64,000 bases of DNA from Limihaloglobus sulfuriphilus. GTDB taxonomy: Bacteria; Planctomycetota; Phycisphaerae; Sedimentisphaerales; Sedimentisphaeraceae. A program made the translations under genes and the position numbers. Below, piece by piece: positions 9,101 through 17,383 of the stretch. Where the stretch lies: assembly GCF_001999965.1 (NCBI RefSeq), contig NZ_CP019646.1, positions 1,550,001-1,614,000 of the forward strand, in the 5' to 3' direction. How positions within the stretch are numbered: the first letter of the stretch is position 1; each line of letters opens with the position of its first letter. The notes under the pieces were generated by a model that worked only from the letters and a program-made list of their open reading frames with translations, was not told the origin of the DNA and made no database searches.

Positions 9101-9783
9101 CTCTGGCCGATATCAGCAGTCAGATTGATGGAATCATACCTGAAATCGCCTTCATCGATTTTGTCGTTGGGCAGCAAAGCCAACTGCTGCCAGTTCTGCT
9201 TATCATTGCTCACATAAACAGTCACGCTTTCAACCTTAAAAGAGCTGCCCTGATAGAATTTTATGTTGACTGACTCAAAGGCTTTAGCTTCTCCAAGATC
9301 CGCAATAACATTTACACTGCCGTCATACTGAACGCTCTGCAACGCGGCACTTGCCCAGAGACCATCTGTAAGCAGACTTGGCGGGTCAGTATCAGGGTGT
9401 GACGAGGGATTTGAGGATATATCGGTTTCATAGCTGAATTCGTACAAATTTGCCTGAAGCGGCGGCTCTTCAAACAAAGCCGCTGCCAAAGGATCTGTCG
9501 GCTCTTCTCCCTCATCAAGCCAGTAGCGGTAATGCCTGCACAGGTCAACACCAAGATACGGGCGAGAGGATATAAGATATACACTCGCCCCGTTTTTTGC
9601 CGCTTCAAGCGCCGCCGCCGCACCCGCGGTAGTCCCGCCGGCAACAACGACATCAACCTCAGCGGCAACCGGAATCATTCTCGCGGATTCCTCTACGTAA
9701 TGTTGAGCCAAAACGGCTGAAGAAATGAGCAAGATCGCCAGTAATATACAGCAATATCGTTTAATAGAAGTCGTAAGATGCAT
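6184..9783 (-). CDS. Exported FAD-dependent oxidoreductase with duplicated flavin domain, HEAT-like repeats and dockerin-like tail
   Basis: A 1199-residue protein. A Sec-type signal peptide (about residues 1-26, cleavage near VLA-Q) is followed by a Rossmann start VDVVVAGGTTAGAAAALEAA (43-62), a discoidin-like insertion (about 125-255) and the rest of a first FAD_oxidored (PF12831-like) half. A second complete half starts at about residue 548 with YDVVVVGGGTGGAP. Helical HEAT-like repeats follow (about 960-1130). The last 50 residues carry two Ca-loop-like dockerin motifs, MNCDGLVEMSDY and DVNGDRTVDENDL. In the first half the dinucleotide motif is GGTTAG, not GGGxxG; the second half is intact. 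The next gene upstream is a paralogue without the dockerin tail. Substrate unknown. Both probably act outside the cytoplasm on a common carbohydrate-related substrate (inference). Confidence 0.85.
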   Translation of the reverse strand: MHLTTSIKRYCCILLAILLISSAVLAQHYVEESARMIPVAAEVDVVVAGGTTAGAAAALEAAKNGASVYLISSRPYLGVDLCRHYRYWLDEGEEPTDPLAAALFEEPPLQANLYEFSYETDISSNPSSHPDTDPPSLLTDGLWASAALQSVQYDGSVNVIADLGEAKAFESVNIKFYQGSSFKVESVTVYVSNDKQNWQQLALLPNDKIDEGDFRYDSINLTADIGQSRRYVKFFIKKAANVSRVLLAEIQITESIPSSSVRRPPAPMQIKHVLQEALYDAGVTVMTRSCPTDVLHDNEGRVAGVVMANRSGRQAVKAKVVIDATERGVIARAAGAVFSDYPAGTYQFERYVIRGPIRTGAGVIGEYAPANLAAPFSGYYPAIKYTVDIDMPDGSVSSFARAELAARDKTFHIEQIDSSEAVFQVPPDSMTAVSSFTGSWPGADQLDIGVFRPAGINRLYVLSGCADVSRENAEQILKPLNFIQLGRRIGSYASMEAAAVGQPQEVTLQGDSVDASVSGEVRENLTGIRSILRCQPTVPALRRSLPVLAEYDVVVVGGGTGGAPAGIAAARQGASTLVIEYLHDLGGMGTLGLIGEYYAGNRVGFTAEIDNAIADAPALSDRETVWNIEAKKNWYRDQIYNAGGDIWFNTLGCGAFVENGKVKGVVVATEHGRGVVLAKTVIDSTGNSDIAIAAGAEYQYTDSRNTALQGTGLPYRSLTDFRKPFWLTNTDWTLVEHSDMKDTSEISFIAKRMFYNSYDLGQHIQTRECRRIVADLTLQVSDMANDRTYPDTIVRTKGGAYDSHGFTVDPYLSIIVPDHFTGETSIYVPYRSIIPTGLDGILATGLGAGADRDVMPVMRMQADVQNQGYAAGTAAAMAAANGGHTRSIDIDMLQQHLVAKGNLEPEVLNHSDSFPFSASEVQNAVMSMALSPDYSGIEVVTAQPPDSVPLLKQVVNSASVTYEQKLRCAHVLAFLGESDGLDVLLHEIQSYSQWDDGWDWDTSFGITNSRLDSYIMALSHIPDTQALPALLDKLALLEAVSDLSHITSIAHALGAIGDSSAAGPIANILQKSGMMGHHMSNVEEAEGVYVSEVGSFVRKKAIKEISLARALYRCGDYQGIGRSILENYETDRRGHFARHAHAVLDWADMNCDGLVEMSDYAAIASYWLQNCDMCGGSDVNGDRTVDENDLIFLINRWLD

Positions 9784-9833
9784 ACTTTCCTTAAGTTAAA
9801 TAGTGAACCGTCAAATTTTGAGTTTAAGATTGC

Positions 9834-12800
9834 TTATTCAGACTCTGCCGCTTCCTGAAGAATGCTCAAGGCATGTTGTGAATAATGGCCGCGTAGGTCT
9901 TTGACATATTCTTTGAGAATTTTCGTTCCAATGCCCCTGTAGTCTCCGCATCTTACAAGAGCCCTTGCCAGCACAAGCTCACGCAGTGACAATGTTCTGT
10001 CAGTGAAATACTCTTTATCGCCTGAATTGATTTTCTCAAGCGTCACAGTATGGCCCGACATACCTTCTTTCTGCAGAAGCTCTGCCAGAGGCTTTGCAGC
10101 CTTGGGATCACCGAAACTCTCAAACGCCATTGCAACAGCACGATGATGCGAAAATTCATTGTCTGAGTCAAGCTGACGGGTTTTCTCAATCAGCGGCTCT
10201 ATAGCGCGTTCATCGGCGGCTTTACCCATTGCTATGATTACACTGTCCAGATAGCTCATACTGCCGCCGAACTGGCCGCCGCCTCTGAAGTTCCATCCCT
10301 CGTCCCAGGCAGACTTAGACACAAGATCTATCAGGGCATCAGCGCCGAGAGGCTCTCCCATCATTCCGAGAATGTGGGCATAAACAAGTTTCCGCTCCTT
10401 GCTGCCGGCGTTTCTGTACTTTTCTTTGAGCAGAGGAAGAGAATCCTGCGGCTGGTCAAGTATATAGCTGACCCCATCATAGTCATCCCCTGCTTTACGC
10501 ACTATATCCCTCATCTGTTCTTTGCTGATCGGCTCAGAGGCCTTTTCCTCAAGAACACTTGCAGGGATACATCCCTTATCTACAAGACGCATCTGCAGGC
10601 TGCGGACGTCAATATCACGTACCGTTGTATTATTTTTTACTGCCATAGACGCGGCTATACCCGCGGCATAACCTTGATTCTGAATATCCGGCTCCATACG
10701 TATCAACGGCATCGCATCGCGATGAGCGCTTACGCCCAGGCCTGTCACAAGAATATTATCAAGCCCCTTTGGAAGCAGACACCTGTAAGGCACACGAACA
10801 TCCATTATAGACTTATCCGGAGATTTGAGTTTAAATACAGGATGTATAGTGAAACCGTGGGAGTCAAAATTGCTTCTGCTGATTTCAATCGTATCATCAT
10901 AAGTCCTGTCATTTATAACATCCAGCGGATTGAGCTCGTAATCACCTACAATCCGTCGGCGTTCACGCGAGTCTATCACTGTTGCCAGGTCATACTGGGT
11001 TTTAAAGAAATCCCTGGCTCCAACATGAACACGCCATACATCAAGCATATCGGTATCATCAACAAAAGTATAATCAGTATTTGAATACCAGTGCAGTCTG
11101 TGTTTTCCTGTGTCGTAGAGGTTTCTAAACGGCATTCCCGTGCCCTGCATTGCGGCGTGTTCTGCACTGGTGAAGCTATAGTCAGCACCGGCAGAAATGG
11201 CTATATCCGAGCTGCCGGTACTGTCAATGGCAACATCACAAAGCACAATGCCGCGCCCCTGCGGGGTAGAGACGATGACACCTTTGATTTTGCCGTTTTC
11301 AACCAAGGTGCCCGAGCCGATTGAATTAAACCATATATCTCCGCCGGCATTGAGTATTTCCCTGCGGAACCATTCCATACGGTACTCGACATTCCAGACA
11401 TTTGTATAGTCATGTTTAGGTCTCTCGGCTTTTGGCCCCAGAGCCCTGACACCTTCATCTATCTCAGCGGTAAAACCTCCGAGATTACCGAAGTAGTAGA
11501 TGCCGATGAGCCCCAGCGTTCCTACGCCGCCGAGACCATGCTGGTACTCCACAACGAGGGTTCTCATTCCCTCACGGGCTGAGGATATCGCCGCGGGGGC
11601 TCCGCCGGTGCCGCCTCCCACAACTACAACATCATATTTGCCAAGAATCGGAATATTTCGTTCCAGGCTGGTAACCCGAGGCAAACCTGTTTGCGACTTT
11701 CTAAGTCCGGTAAGAACTTCTTTTAGATCCCCTTCGCGGCTGCCGCGGGCAGGGTATTGCGGCAGCAGCTCTGCCTTTTCGGGCATCTCTGTTTCTTTAA
11801 GGGCAAAGGCACTCTGAGCGGCTGTTTTGCCTATTTTTTCACCGATAAGCATCAGGTTCACAGGACGCAGTAAAGAAGCTGCCATGATACGGTCAATATC
11901 CGCGCAGCCGCCCACAATGAAAAGACGGTCAACACCTTCGGGCCTGAACGAATCAATGCTCACAGTATCAGCACCACCGGAACTAACGGCCTGTTTTCTG
12001 CATACTATGCTTTCTTTGGGAACATACGCAAGATACGGTGATGCGTCAAACTGATGGCCGCTCCAGGTTGCCCAACGGGCTTTTTGTTCGGCCTGGGCGA
12101 ATGATTTAAAAGACTCATCGGGCATGTCCAGCTCAAGAGTATATTCTATCATAGTACCGTCCCAGTCATCCAGCGGTCCGACCTTCCAGATTTCGCCTTT
12201 CGGGTTGAGTACGGTCTCAAGAGCCGGCTTCCATTCAGGTGCTTCGAGTACACGTGCCGAGACGATACTTTCATGCTCTACAGGCTTGCCGCCTATAACC
12301 ACCCGTTTGAATCGCTGTGTACCTGCGGGAGCAGTTCGTACATCCGCGCCCGCCATTCGTGCCAGTGCGGCATTCTCTGTTGCGTCTATGATAGTTTTGC
12401 AGAGAATAATCTGCCTGCCCGAGCGGTTTACAATGCAAACTCCGACAGGCTCACCGTCTTGAGAAATTACAATATCTGATGGATACGATGAAAACACGAA
12501 CCGAACCCCGGCATCAAGCAGAGCGTGTTCAAGAGTCCGTTTAACATGCATCGGACGGGGAGTGGCGTAAACTTTTTCTTCGTCTTTTCCGTAATCTTTT
12601 TCTTCGATGACAATTTCGCCGAGTAAAAGCCGCCGGCTGTCTTTGGCGGCTATATCAAATCGCACGTAGCGGTATTTGCCGTCAGCATCGAAGCTGAACC
12701 CCTCTGCCGGTTCAAAACCGCTGATTTGAGACGGCTCGGGTTTTAACTCGCCGATTTTATCCCATTTAGTCTTGTTTATTCCGGCAAAAACAGATATTTT

Positions 12801-13340
12801 CCCAACATCATAATGCCCTTTACGCTTAAACGCATAAAGCTGAATCTTACTCAGCTCAACTTTTTCTCCCAAATCTGCTGTAATTGAAACATCTCCGCTG
12901 AATTCCACACTCTCAGAAACTGCATCCTGCCAGTGTCCGTCAGTGAGCATTGAGGGAGGGTTTGTATCCTTGTGTACCCCTATTGACGGTTTATCCGCTG
13001 AATAGCTGAACTCAAGCCCCTGTGTTTTGTAGGGGGATGTATATATTGCTTCGGCAAGCGGGGTGAGAGGTTCCTCACCCTCTTCGAGCCATAGCTGATA
13101 TGTCGAGCACATGTCATCACCGAGATAGGTCTTCGAACCGACAAGAAAGACTTCGGCTCCCTGCTGCCGGGCAGCCAGAGCGGCAGATACACCGCCGGTG
13201 GAGCCGCCTACAACAACAACGTCAACCGAATCTACCACGGGGATATCGCGCTGCGTTTCTTTAACTGTTTCGGGGAAAGCTGCGAGTGAAAACTGAATTG
13301 CTGTAAAAAGCAGCACGAACACGAATGTGCGTTTAAGCAT
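9834..13340 (-). CDS. Exported FAD-dependent oxidoreductase, paralogue without dockerin tail
   Basis: A 1168-residue protein with the architecture of the downstream gene: signal peptide (MLKRTFVFVLLFTAIQFSLA), first Rossmann motif VVVVGGSTGGVSAALAA, discoidin-like insertion, second intact motif VVVVGGGTGGAPAA near residue 570, and C-terminal HEAT-like repeats. It ends without the dockerin-like module. I chose the ATG at 13340-13338 because GAAAGGA lies 6 bp upstream and it begins a clean signal peptide. A TTG 15 bases further upstream would add five residues and overlap the regulator stop. The gap to the regulator is 11 bp and to the next paralogue 50 bp, consistent with one operon. Confidence 0.85.
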   Translation of the reverse strand: MLKRTFVFVLLFTAIQFSLAAFPETVKETQRDIPVVDSVDVVVVGGSTGGVSAALAARQQGAEVFLVGSKTYLGDDMCSTYQLWLEEGEEPLTPLAEAIYTSPYKTQGLEFSYSADKPSIGVHKDTNPPSMLTDGHWQDAVSESVEFSGDVSITADLGEKVELSKIQLYAFKRKGHYDVGKISVFAGINKTKWDKIGELKPEPSQISGFEPAEGFSFDADGKYRYVRFDIAAKDSRRLLLGEIVIEEKDYGKDEEKVYATPRPMHVKRTLEHALLDAGVRFVFSSYPSDIVISQDGEPVGVCIVNRSGRQIILCKTIIDATENAALARMAGADVRTAPAGTQRFKRVVIGGKPVEHESIVSARVLEAPEWKPALETVLNPKGEIWKVGPLDDWDGTMIEYTLELDMPDESFKSFAQAEQKARWATWSGHQFDASPYLAYVPKESIVCRKQAVSSGGADTVSIDSFRPEGVDRLFIVGGCADIDRIMAASLLRPVNLMLIGEKIGKTAAQSAFALKETEMPEKAELLPQYPARGSREGDLKEVLTGLRKSQTGLPRVTSLERNIPILGKYDVVVVGGGTGGAPAAISSAREGMRTLVVEYQHGLGGVGTLGLIGIYYFGNLGGFTAEIDEGVRALGPKAERPKHDYTNVWNVEYRMEWFRREILNAGGDIWFNSIGSGTLVENGKIKGVIVSTPQGRGIVLCDVAIDSTGSSDIAISAGADYSFTSAEHAAMQGTGMPFRNLYDTGKHRLHWYSNTDYTFVDDTDMLDVWRVHVGARDFFKTQYDLATVIDSRERRRIVGDYELNPLDVINDRTYDDTIEISRSNFDSHGFTIHPVFKLKSPDKSIMDVRVPYRCLLPKGLDNILVTGLGVSAHRDAMPLIRMEPDIQNQGYAAGIAASMAVKNNTTVRDIDVRSLQMRLVDKGCIPASVLEEKASEPISKEQMRDIVRKAGDDYDGVSYILDQPQDSLPLLKEKYRNAGSKERKLVYAHILGMMGEPLGADALIDLVSKSAWDEGWNFRGGGQFGGSMSYLDSVIIAMGKAADERAIEPLIEKTRQLDSDNEFSHHRAVAMAFESFGDPKAAKPLAELLQKEGMSGHTVTLEKINSGDKEYFTDRTLSLRELVLARALVRCGDYRGIGTKILKEYVKDLRGHYSQHALSILQEAAESE

Positions 13341-13351
13341 TATCATTCCTT

Positions 13352-14506
13352 TCAAAAATCTTTTGTCTTATCGGGTTTTATGTTAGATGTTGATTTTCGC
13401 ACTATCAGCTCAGAAGAGAGCAGTATTTGTCTTGCGGGCATGTCGCGGTTACTACTTCGGGATTCTATCGCCCGAATAGCCTCCGCTGCCAGCGCATCAA
13501 CCGGCTGCCGCATGGTTGTCAGAGGCACAGGCAGGTATGCGGCAATCGGTGAATCGTCGAAGCCTGTTAACTTTATTTCTTCGGGAATCTTTATGCCCCT
13601 TCCAAGCATTTCTCTCATTAAGATGGCCGCAAGAGTATCATTTGTGCACATTATACCATCGGCATCAAGCCGGTCAAGATACTCAAAGCAGCTTTCGGGC
13701 CGCCGCGGGTCTATCTTGTGGAGACGCAGGTCTTCCCACGAAAGGCCGTGTTTTGCCATAGCTCTGCGCCCGCCTTCTATACGTTCATTAACGCTGCTCG
13801 GTGCTAATCCTATCACGGTTACAATATCTATTTTTCTGCAGCCTGATTCAATCAGGTGCTCGATAATGTCAAAACCGCCTCTGCGGTTGTTAGTTTCAAT
13901 AATATCAAAATCGCTATGTCCGTTAGAGGGATTTAGATCTCTGTCCAGCAGAACAACTATAGCCCCCGACTCCTTGAGTGATTTCGCCAGCTCCTCATTT
14001 ATTTTTATGTCTTCTTCATTAAGATCCAGCGGCATAAATACGACAGCATCAACCTTCTGCCGTATAAGTTCCATACAGTTTCTCCTGGCATATTCCTTTA
14101 AAATAACAATATCATTATCAGGAGGCACAGAATTTACCAGCAGGGAAAAACCCCGCTCGCTGCCGTAATGCGACATTTCAGTAATGAGAGAACCGAAAAT
14201 ACCGTTGTGCAGTGTCTTTTCGGCAATACTTGCAAGCAGTCCGACCTTACGGCCTTTGGTTTCATTTTCAGGATAGGACACAAAGCTGCCCGCTCCCTGG
14301 CGGCGTGAAACAAGCCCCTGCCGCTGGAGACGGCGCAAAGCCTTGCTTACAGTCGGGCGTGAGGCTTTGTATATTCTGGAAAGCTCAAGCTCCGTCGGAA
14401 TTTTATCTCCAGGGGCATATTCGCCCCTGGAGATTTTTTCCGCAAGTTTATCACTAATCAGCTTATGCTTGATTAGTTTTTCTTTTTCTATTGTGTCTAT
14501 CGGCAT
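13352..14506 (-). CDS. GntR-LacI hybrid transcriptional regulator (AraR-like architecture)
   Basis: A 384-residue protein. An N-terminal GntR winged helix (about residues 12-80, with YAPGDKIPTELELSRIY and SRPTVSKALRRLQRQGLVSR) is followed by a LacI/periplasmic-binding-protein-like sensor domain (about 88-375, with GLLASIAE, TGFDDSPIAAYLPVPLTTMRQP). This is the architecture of AraR-type regulators, which bind a sugar or sugar derivative and release DNA. The gene is 8 bp after the LamG protein and 11 bp before the FAD oxidoreductase, so it likely controls this operon. Palindromes at 17069-17082 and 17284-17295 are candidate operators (inference). The ligand is unknown. Confidence 0.9.
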   Translation of the reverse strand: MPIDTIEKEKLIKHKLISDKLAEKISRGEYAPGDKIPTELELSRIYKASRPTVSKALRRLQRQGLVSRRQGAGSFVSYPENETKGRKVGLLASIAEKTLHNGIFGSLITEMSHYGSERGFSLLVNSVPPDNDIVILKEYARRNCMELIRQKVDAVVFMPLDLNEEDIKINEELAKSLKESGAIVVLLDRDLNPSNGHSDFDIIETNNRRGGFDIIEHLIESGCRKIDIVTVIGLAPSSVNERIEGGRRAMAKHGLSWEDLRLHKIDPRRPESCFEYLDRLDADGIMCTNDTLAAILMREMLGRGIKIPEEIKLTGFDDSPIAAYLPVPLTTMRQPVDALAAEAIRAIESRSSNRDMPARQILLSSELIVRKSTSNIKPDKTKDF

Positions 14507-14514
14507 TGTTAAAT

Positions 14515-16947
14515 TTAATTCTCTGGGAACAGAATTTCACTGAGCCAATCTGCTGTTAACAATTGCAGATCCTGCGAATCAACCGTATTGTCCTCAAGAA
14601 GATCTGCTGCTGAATCGAGAGCTACCTCTTTGGGTTCTGTCTCGCCGTAGAGAGTAAGAACCTCTTCCCAGCTCAGAGCATAGTCGTAGATACGGAACTC
14701 ATCAACCTTGCCCTTCATACGCTGTACGAAAGACGGCGACGCACCGATCATAAACTGACTTATCTGCGGCATGGTTTCAGCTGTGTAGTTCTCGGCTATC
14801 AAATCACCGTTCATAAATATACGCATGGCTCCGGTTGTTATATCCTTTGTGAACACATAGTGATTCCAAACGCCTATATAAGCATCTGTGCCTCTGTATG
14901 TTGCGTCCTCCTGAACAACCTCGCTGTTGTCGGTAACAAAACGAACTCTCATTGGAGCGGCAACCCACGGAACATAACCGTTAAAGACGTTTGCCGGAGA
15001 AGACGGGAAACCAACGAATACAGGTGCGTGTTTATTTTCTTCGAGTACATGAAGATTGACCCAGACCGAAACAGAAACCGCATCGGTGACGTTGTCAAAT
15101 ACCGAAGCCGGAACACTTACGTTTCCAACCTCAGCGACGTCAAGCAGATCAATACATCCTCCGACAGCACCTTCAGTGGAATATTCAGTGCTGAACAGAG
15201 TCCTTGTACCGTTGTACAGTGACGGATCGCTGCCGTAGGTTGACCTGTTAGTTACTGTTTCTGCAAACATTCCTTCGTCCTCAAAGTCGTAATAAACCAC
15301 TGGATCACCGGCCACTGCCTGAGGTGTCACAGTGTATCCTGTAGCAAGCCAGTCTGCGGCAAACACGTTGTAGTCCGCCAGGTCAACAACGCAGTCGTTG
15401 TTCAGGTCGCCGGCCGGTCCAAGATCAGCTACGCACCTCTGCGGATATGTGTAGAAGCTGTCTATGAAGATATCGCCCTGGCCGCCGTCAATACCAAACG
15501 CAACTTTTTCAACACTGGTCAGATCTATTGACCCATTGTCAAAATCTGCAATAGCGACATCCCAGGCGGTCCAGGCCTCCCAGTTCTGCTGATCGAGAGA
15601 GAACGATTCGCCGCCGTAATTAACCTTGCTGCTGTTACTGGAGCTGTCTGTTAGCGTAATATAAAAGTCATTTGACATCGAGGTATTGTCGGCATAGCCG
15701 TGGAATAACACACTAAGACTTTCGAGACCGCCGGCTGTGAAATTAAGAGCTTTGCTGAATGTCTTCTCAGCATATCCGGCCGAACTGTAAGAAAGCTGAA
15801 GCGACTGCGTACCCATTCTTACAGCTGTGCCTGCCGAAACATTAAGATCGCTGCCAACCCATGCGGTCACATTGGAATCAAAATTATCAATCAAAGTATC
15901 TTCTAACAAGGTGAAATCCCAAACCAGCCCTGTTTCTGTGCCGGCTGTGCTGACCTCGTCAACCCGCCAGTAAATAGTCTCCTCGGGGAAAACTTCCTCG
16001 GTGAAACTGTAAAATGGGTTTGTGGTCGTGGTTATGTAAGCAGGTGAAGTTTCATCAACCGCCGCATTAAGTTCATCAAGATCTGTAGAAGCGTAAAGAA
16101 TGTGAGATGTAGCGCCAACGCCGGCTGTCCAGCTCAGCTCAACAGGGTTTGCCTCCATCAAAACATTAAGAGCCGATGATGCCGCGGGGCTCGGCTTGCT
16201 TGCCTGCTCGGGCTTAACCTCAATAGCTGTAACAACTACAGTGCCGTCAAGTACTTCCACTTTTAGCTCGCCGGTACCGCTGTTTGCCGTGCCGTCTCCA
16301 TAAGCAGTCAGGGTACCCTCGCCGATCATCTGCTGGATGACGGGCAGCTCTGATTCTGGAAGCATAAGAGTTCCGTCATTACGAATATCTATGTTGTAAT
16401 TGCCTTGTATGATAAGATTGCCGACGTACATCTCTCCGCCGTGAACCCTGACATAGGCCTGGGCATCGGGATAAGTGGCAGGGGAAAACATTTGTATAGT
16501 CAGTCCCTCCAAATTGATATATCCTGATGTGATCTCAAGAATACCAACCGCGGTCATGGCTATATCAAGAACTCCCTGCACCTCCAGCTCGCCCCCGCTA
16601 ACGAGAACCTTTGATGTCTGTCCGACATATCTGGATATCAGCTTGGCGTAATCAAGGCATACCATTTTTCCCGCGGCTATCTCAACGGACGCTTCGCCGG
16701 CAACACCAGAGCTGGCAATTCGAAGTCCTTTGTTGATGTGGGTCTCACCGGGGGCGGAAAAAATCGGCATAACTCTGCCCTCAACATAGTCAATCTGGGG
16801 CAATTCACTTTCACCCGGCACAGAACCGGTTGCCCAGTTGTTAGGGTTGAACCAGTCAGTGTCCTCCGCACCGTTCCAGTTCGTAGCGGCCATTACACTT
16901 GTTGCCGCAAAAAAAGAAACTACCGTAAGTACAATGATTTGTTTCAT
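14515..16947 (-). CDS. Exported multidomain LamG protein with dockerin-like motifs
   Basis: An 810-residue protein. The signal peptide (about 1-20) is followed by a planctomycete-type start NWNGAEDTDWFNPNNWATG and a beta-helix/autotransporter-like repeat region to about 220. Next come a fibronectin-III-like segment (about 270-345) and a beta-sandwich resembling a carbohydrate-binding module (about 350-505). A dockerin-like motif DLNNDCVVDLADYNVFAADW (about 512-531) and a LamG/concanavalin-type domain (about 550-765, with GKVDEFRIYDYALSWEEV) complete the core. A second single Ca-loop-like motif ends the protein. A good Shine-Dalgarno (AAGGAG) precedes the ATG. It heads the operon with the regulator and the FAD oxidoreductases. 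It is probably a surface or substrate-binding protein; no catalytic residues are recognised. Confidence 0.82.
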   Translation of the reverse strand: MKQIIVLTVVSFFAATSVMAATNWNGAEDTDWFNPNNWATGSVPGESELPQIDYVEGRVMPIFSAPGETHINKGLRIASSGVAGEASVEIAAGKMVCLDYAKLISRYVGQTSKVLVSGGELEVQGVLDIAMTAVGILEITSGYINLEGLTIQMFSPATYPDAQAYVRVHGGEMYVGNLIIQGNYNIDIRNDGTLMLPESELPVIQQMIGEGTLTAYGDGTANSGTGELKVEVLDGTVVVTAIEVKPEQASKPSPAASSALNVLMEANPVELSWTAGVGATSHILYASTDLDELNAAVDETSPAYITTTTNPFYSFTEEVFPEETIYWRVDEVSTAGTETGLVWDFTLLEDTLIDNFDSNVTAWVGSDLNVSAGTAVRMGTQSLQLSYSSAGYAEKTFSKALNFTAGGLESLSVLFHGYADNTSMSNDFYITLTDSSSNSSKVNYGGESFSLDQQNWEAWTAWDVAIADFDNGSIDLTSVEKVAFGIDGGQGDIFIDSFYTYPQRCVADLGPAGDLNNDCVVDLADYNVFAADWLATGYTVTPQAVAGDPVVYYDFEDEGMFAETVTNRSTYGSDPSLYNGTRTLFSTEYSTEGAVGGCIDLLDVAEVGNVSVPASVFDNVTDAVSVSVWVNLHVLEENKHAPVFVGFPSSPANVFNGYVPWVAAPMRVRFVTDNSEVVQEDATYRGTDAYIGVWNHYVFTKDITTGAMRIFMNGDLIAENYTAETMPQISQFMIGASPSFVQRMKGKVDEFRIYDYALSWEEVLTLYGETEPKEVALDSAADLLEDNTVDSQDLQLLTADWLSEILFPEN

Positions 16948-17068
16948 TTTAATCTCCTTTTTAACATACTATTACCAATCGGATACTAAAGGTATTACAA
17001 AACCTTTATATTAACATCGTTAAAATTTAACATAAGATGCAAATAATATCAAGCCAAATATTGACAAA

Positions 17069-17082
17069 TACAAAAATTTGTA
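17069..17082. promoter_or_regulatory. Inverted repeat, candidate operator upstream of the LamG operon
   Basis: Perfect 6-bp arms TACAAA and TTTGTA separated by AA. The half-site TTTGTA resembles the half-site of AraR-type operators (ATTTGTAC-like), and the neighbouring operon encodes a GntR-LacI regulator of AraR architecture. Binding is an inference. Confidence 0.4.
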
Positions 17083-17273
17083 ATCACTTTTAATTTGCAC
17101 GGCATTACAGCCGTTCAACAAAGGCAAAAAAACAAGCATTCTCTGCTTCAACTACTTGTAGAAACAAATCTTACGACTACACCCCACAACAGAATAACTT
17201 CAAAGATTGGAGTAAGAAGAGTAATTTATAGATAGATAGATATAAATATAACAAATTTTTATTCAGAAAAGTA

Positions 17274-17303
17274 TTGACATTTGTAAACATGTTTAGTTAT
17301 AAT
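17274..17303 (+). promoter_or_regulatory. Near-consensus sigma-70 promoter of the prepilin-like gene with palindrome in the spacer
   Basis: TTGACA at 17274-17279 and TATAAT at 17298-17303 are both perfect hexamers, separated by 18 bp. The spacer contains the 12-bp perfect palindrome TAAACATGTTTA (17284-17295). A protein bound there would block RNA polymerase, so this reads as a repressed promoter. The start codon follows 80 bp later, leaving a moderately long 5' leader. Confidence 0.7.
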
Positions 17304-17383
17304 TACTGAGTCAGTATTGCAGAGTATCAGAAAGTTGCAGGCTGAGTTGTTTAAATTATGTTTTTAAATATGGAGTTTTCGCA

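Larger units (their letters stand above)
16948..17383. other. Divergent regulatory region between the LamG operon and the prepilin gene
   Basis: 436 AT-rich bp with no credible ORF. It contains the Shine-Dalgarno of the LamG gene, a weak minus-strand promoter candidate (TTGATA, 17 bp, TAAATT, around 17020-17050) and an inverted repeat TACAAA-AA-TTTGTA (17069-17082). A short GATA tandem lies near 17231-17240, and a strong plus-strand promoter with an internal palindrome (17274-17303) follows. Confidence 0.65.

Noticed and set aside
13341-13355. TTG start that would make the FAD oxidoreductase five residues longer and overlap the regulator
   Set aside because: The downstream ATG at 13340 has a well-placed GAAAGGA and begins a clean signal peptide.
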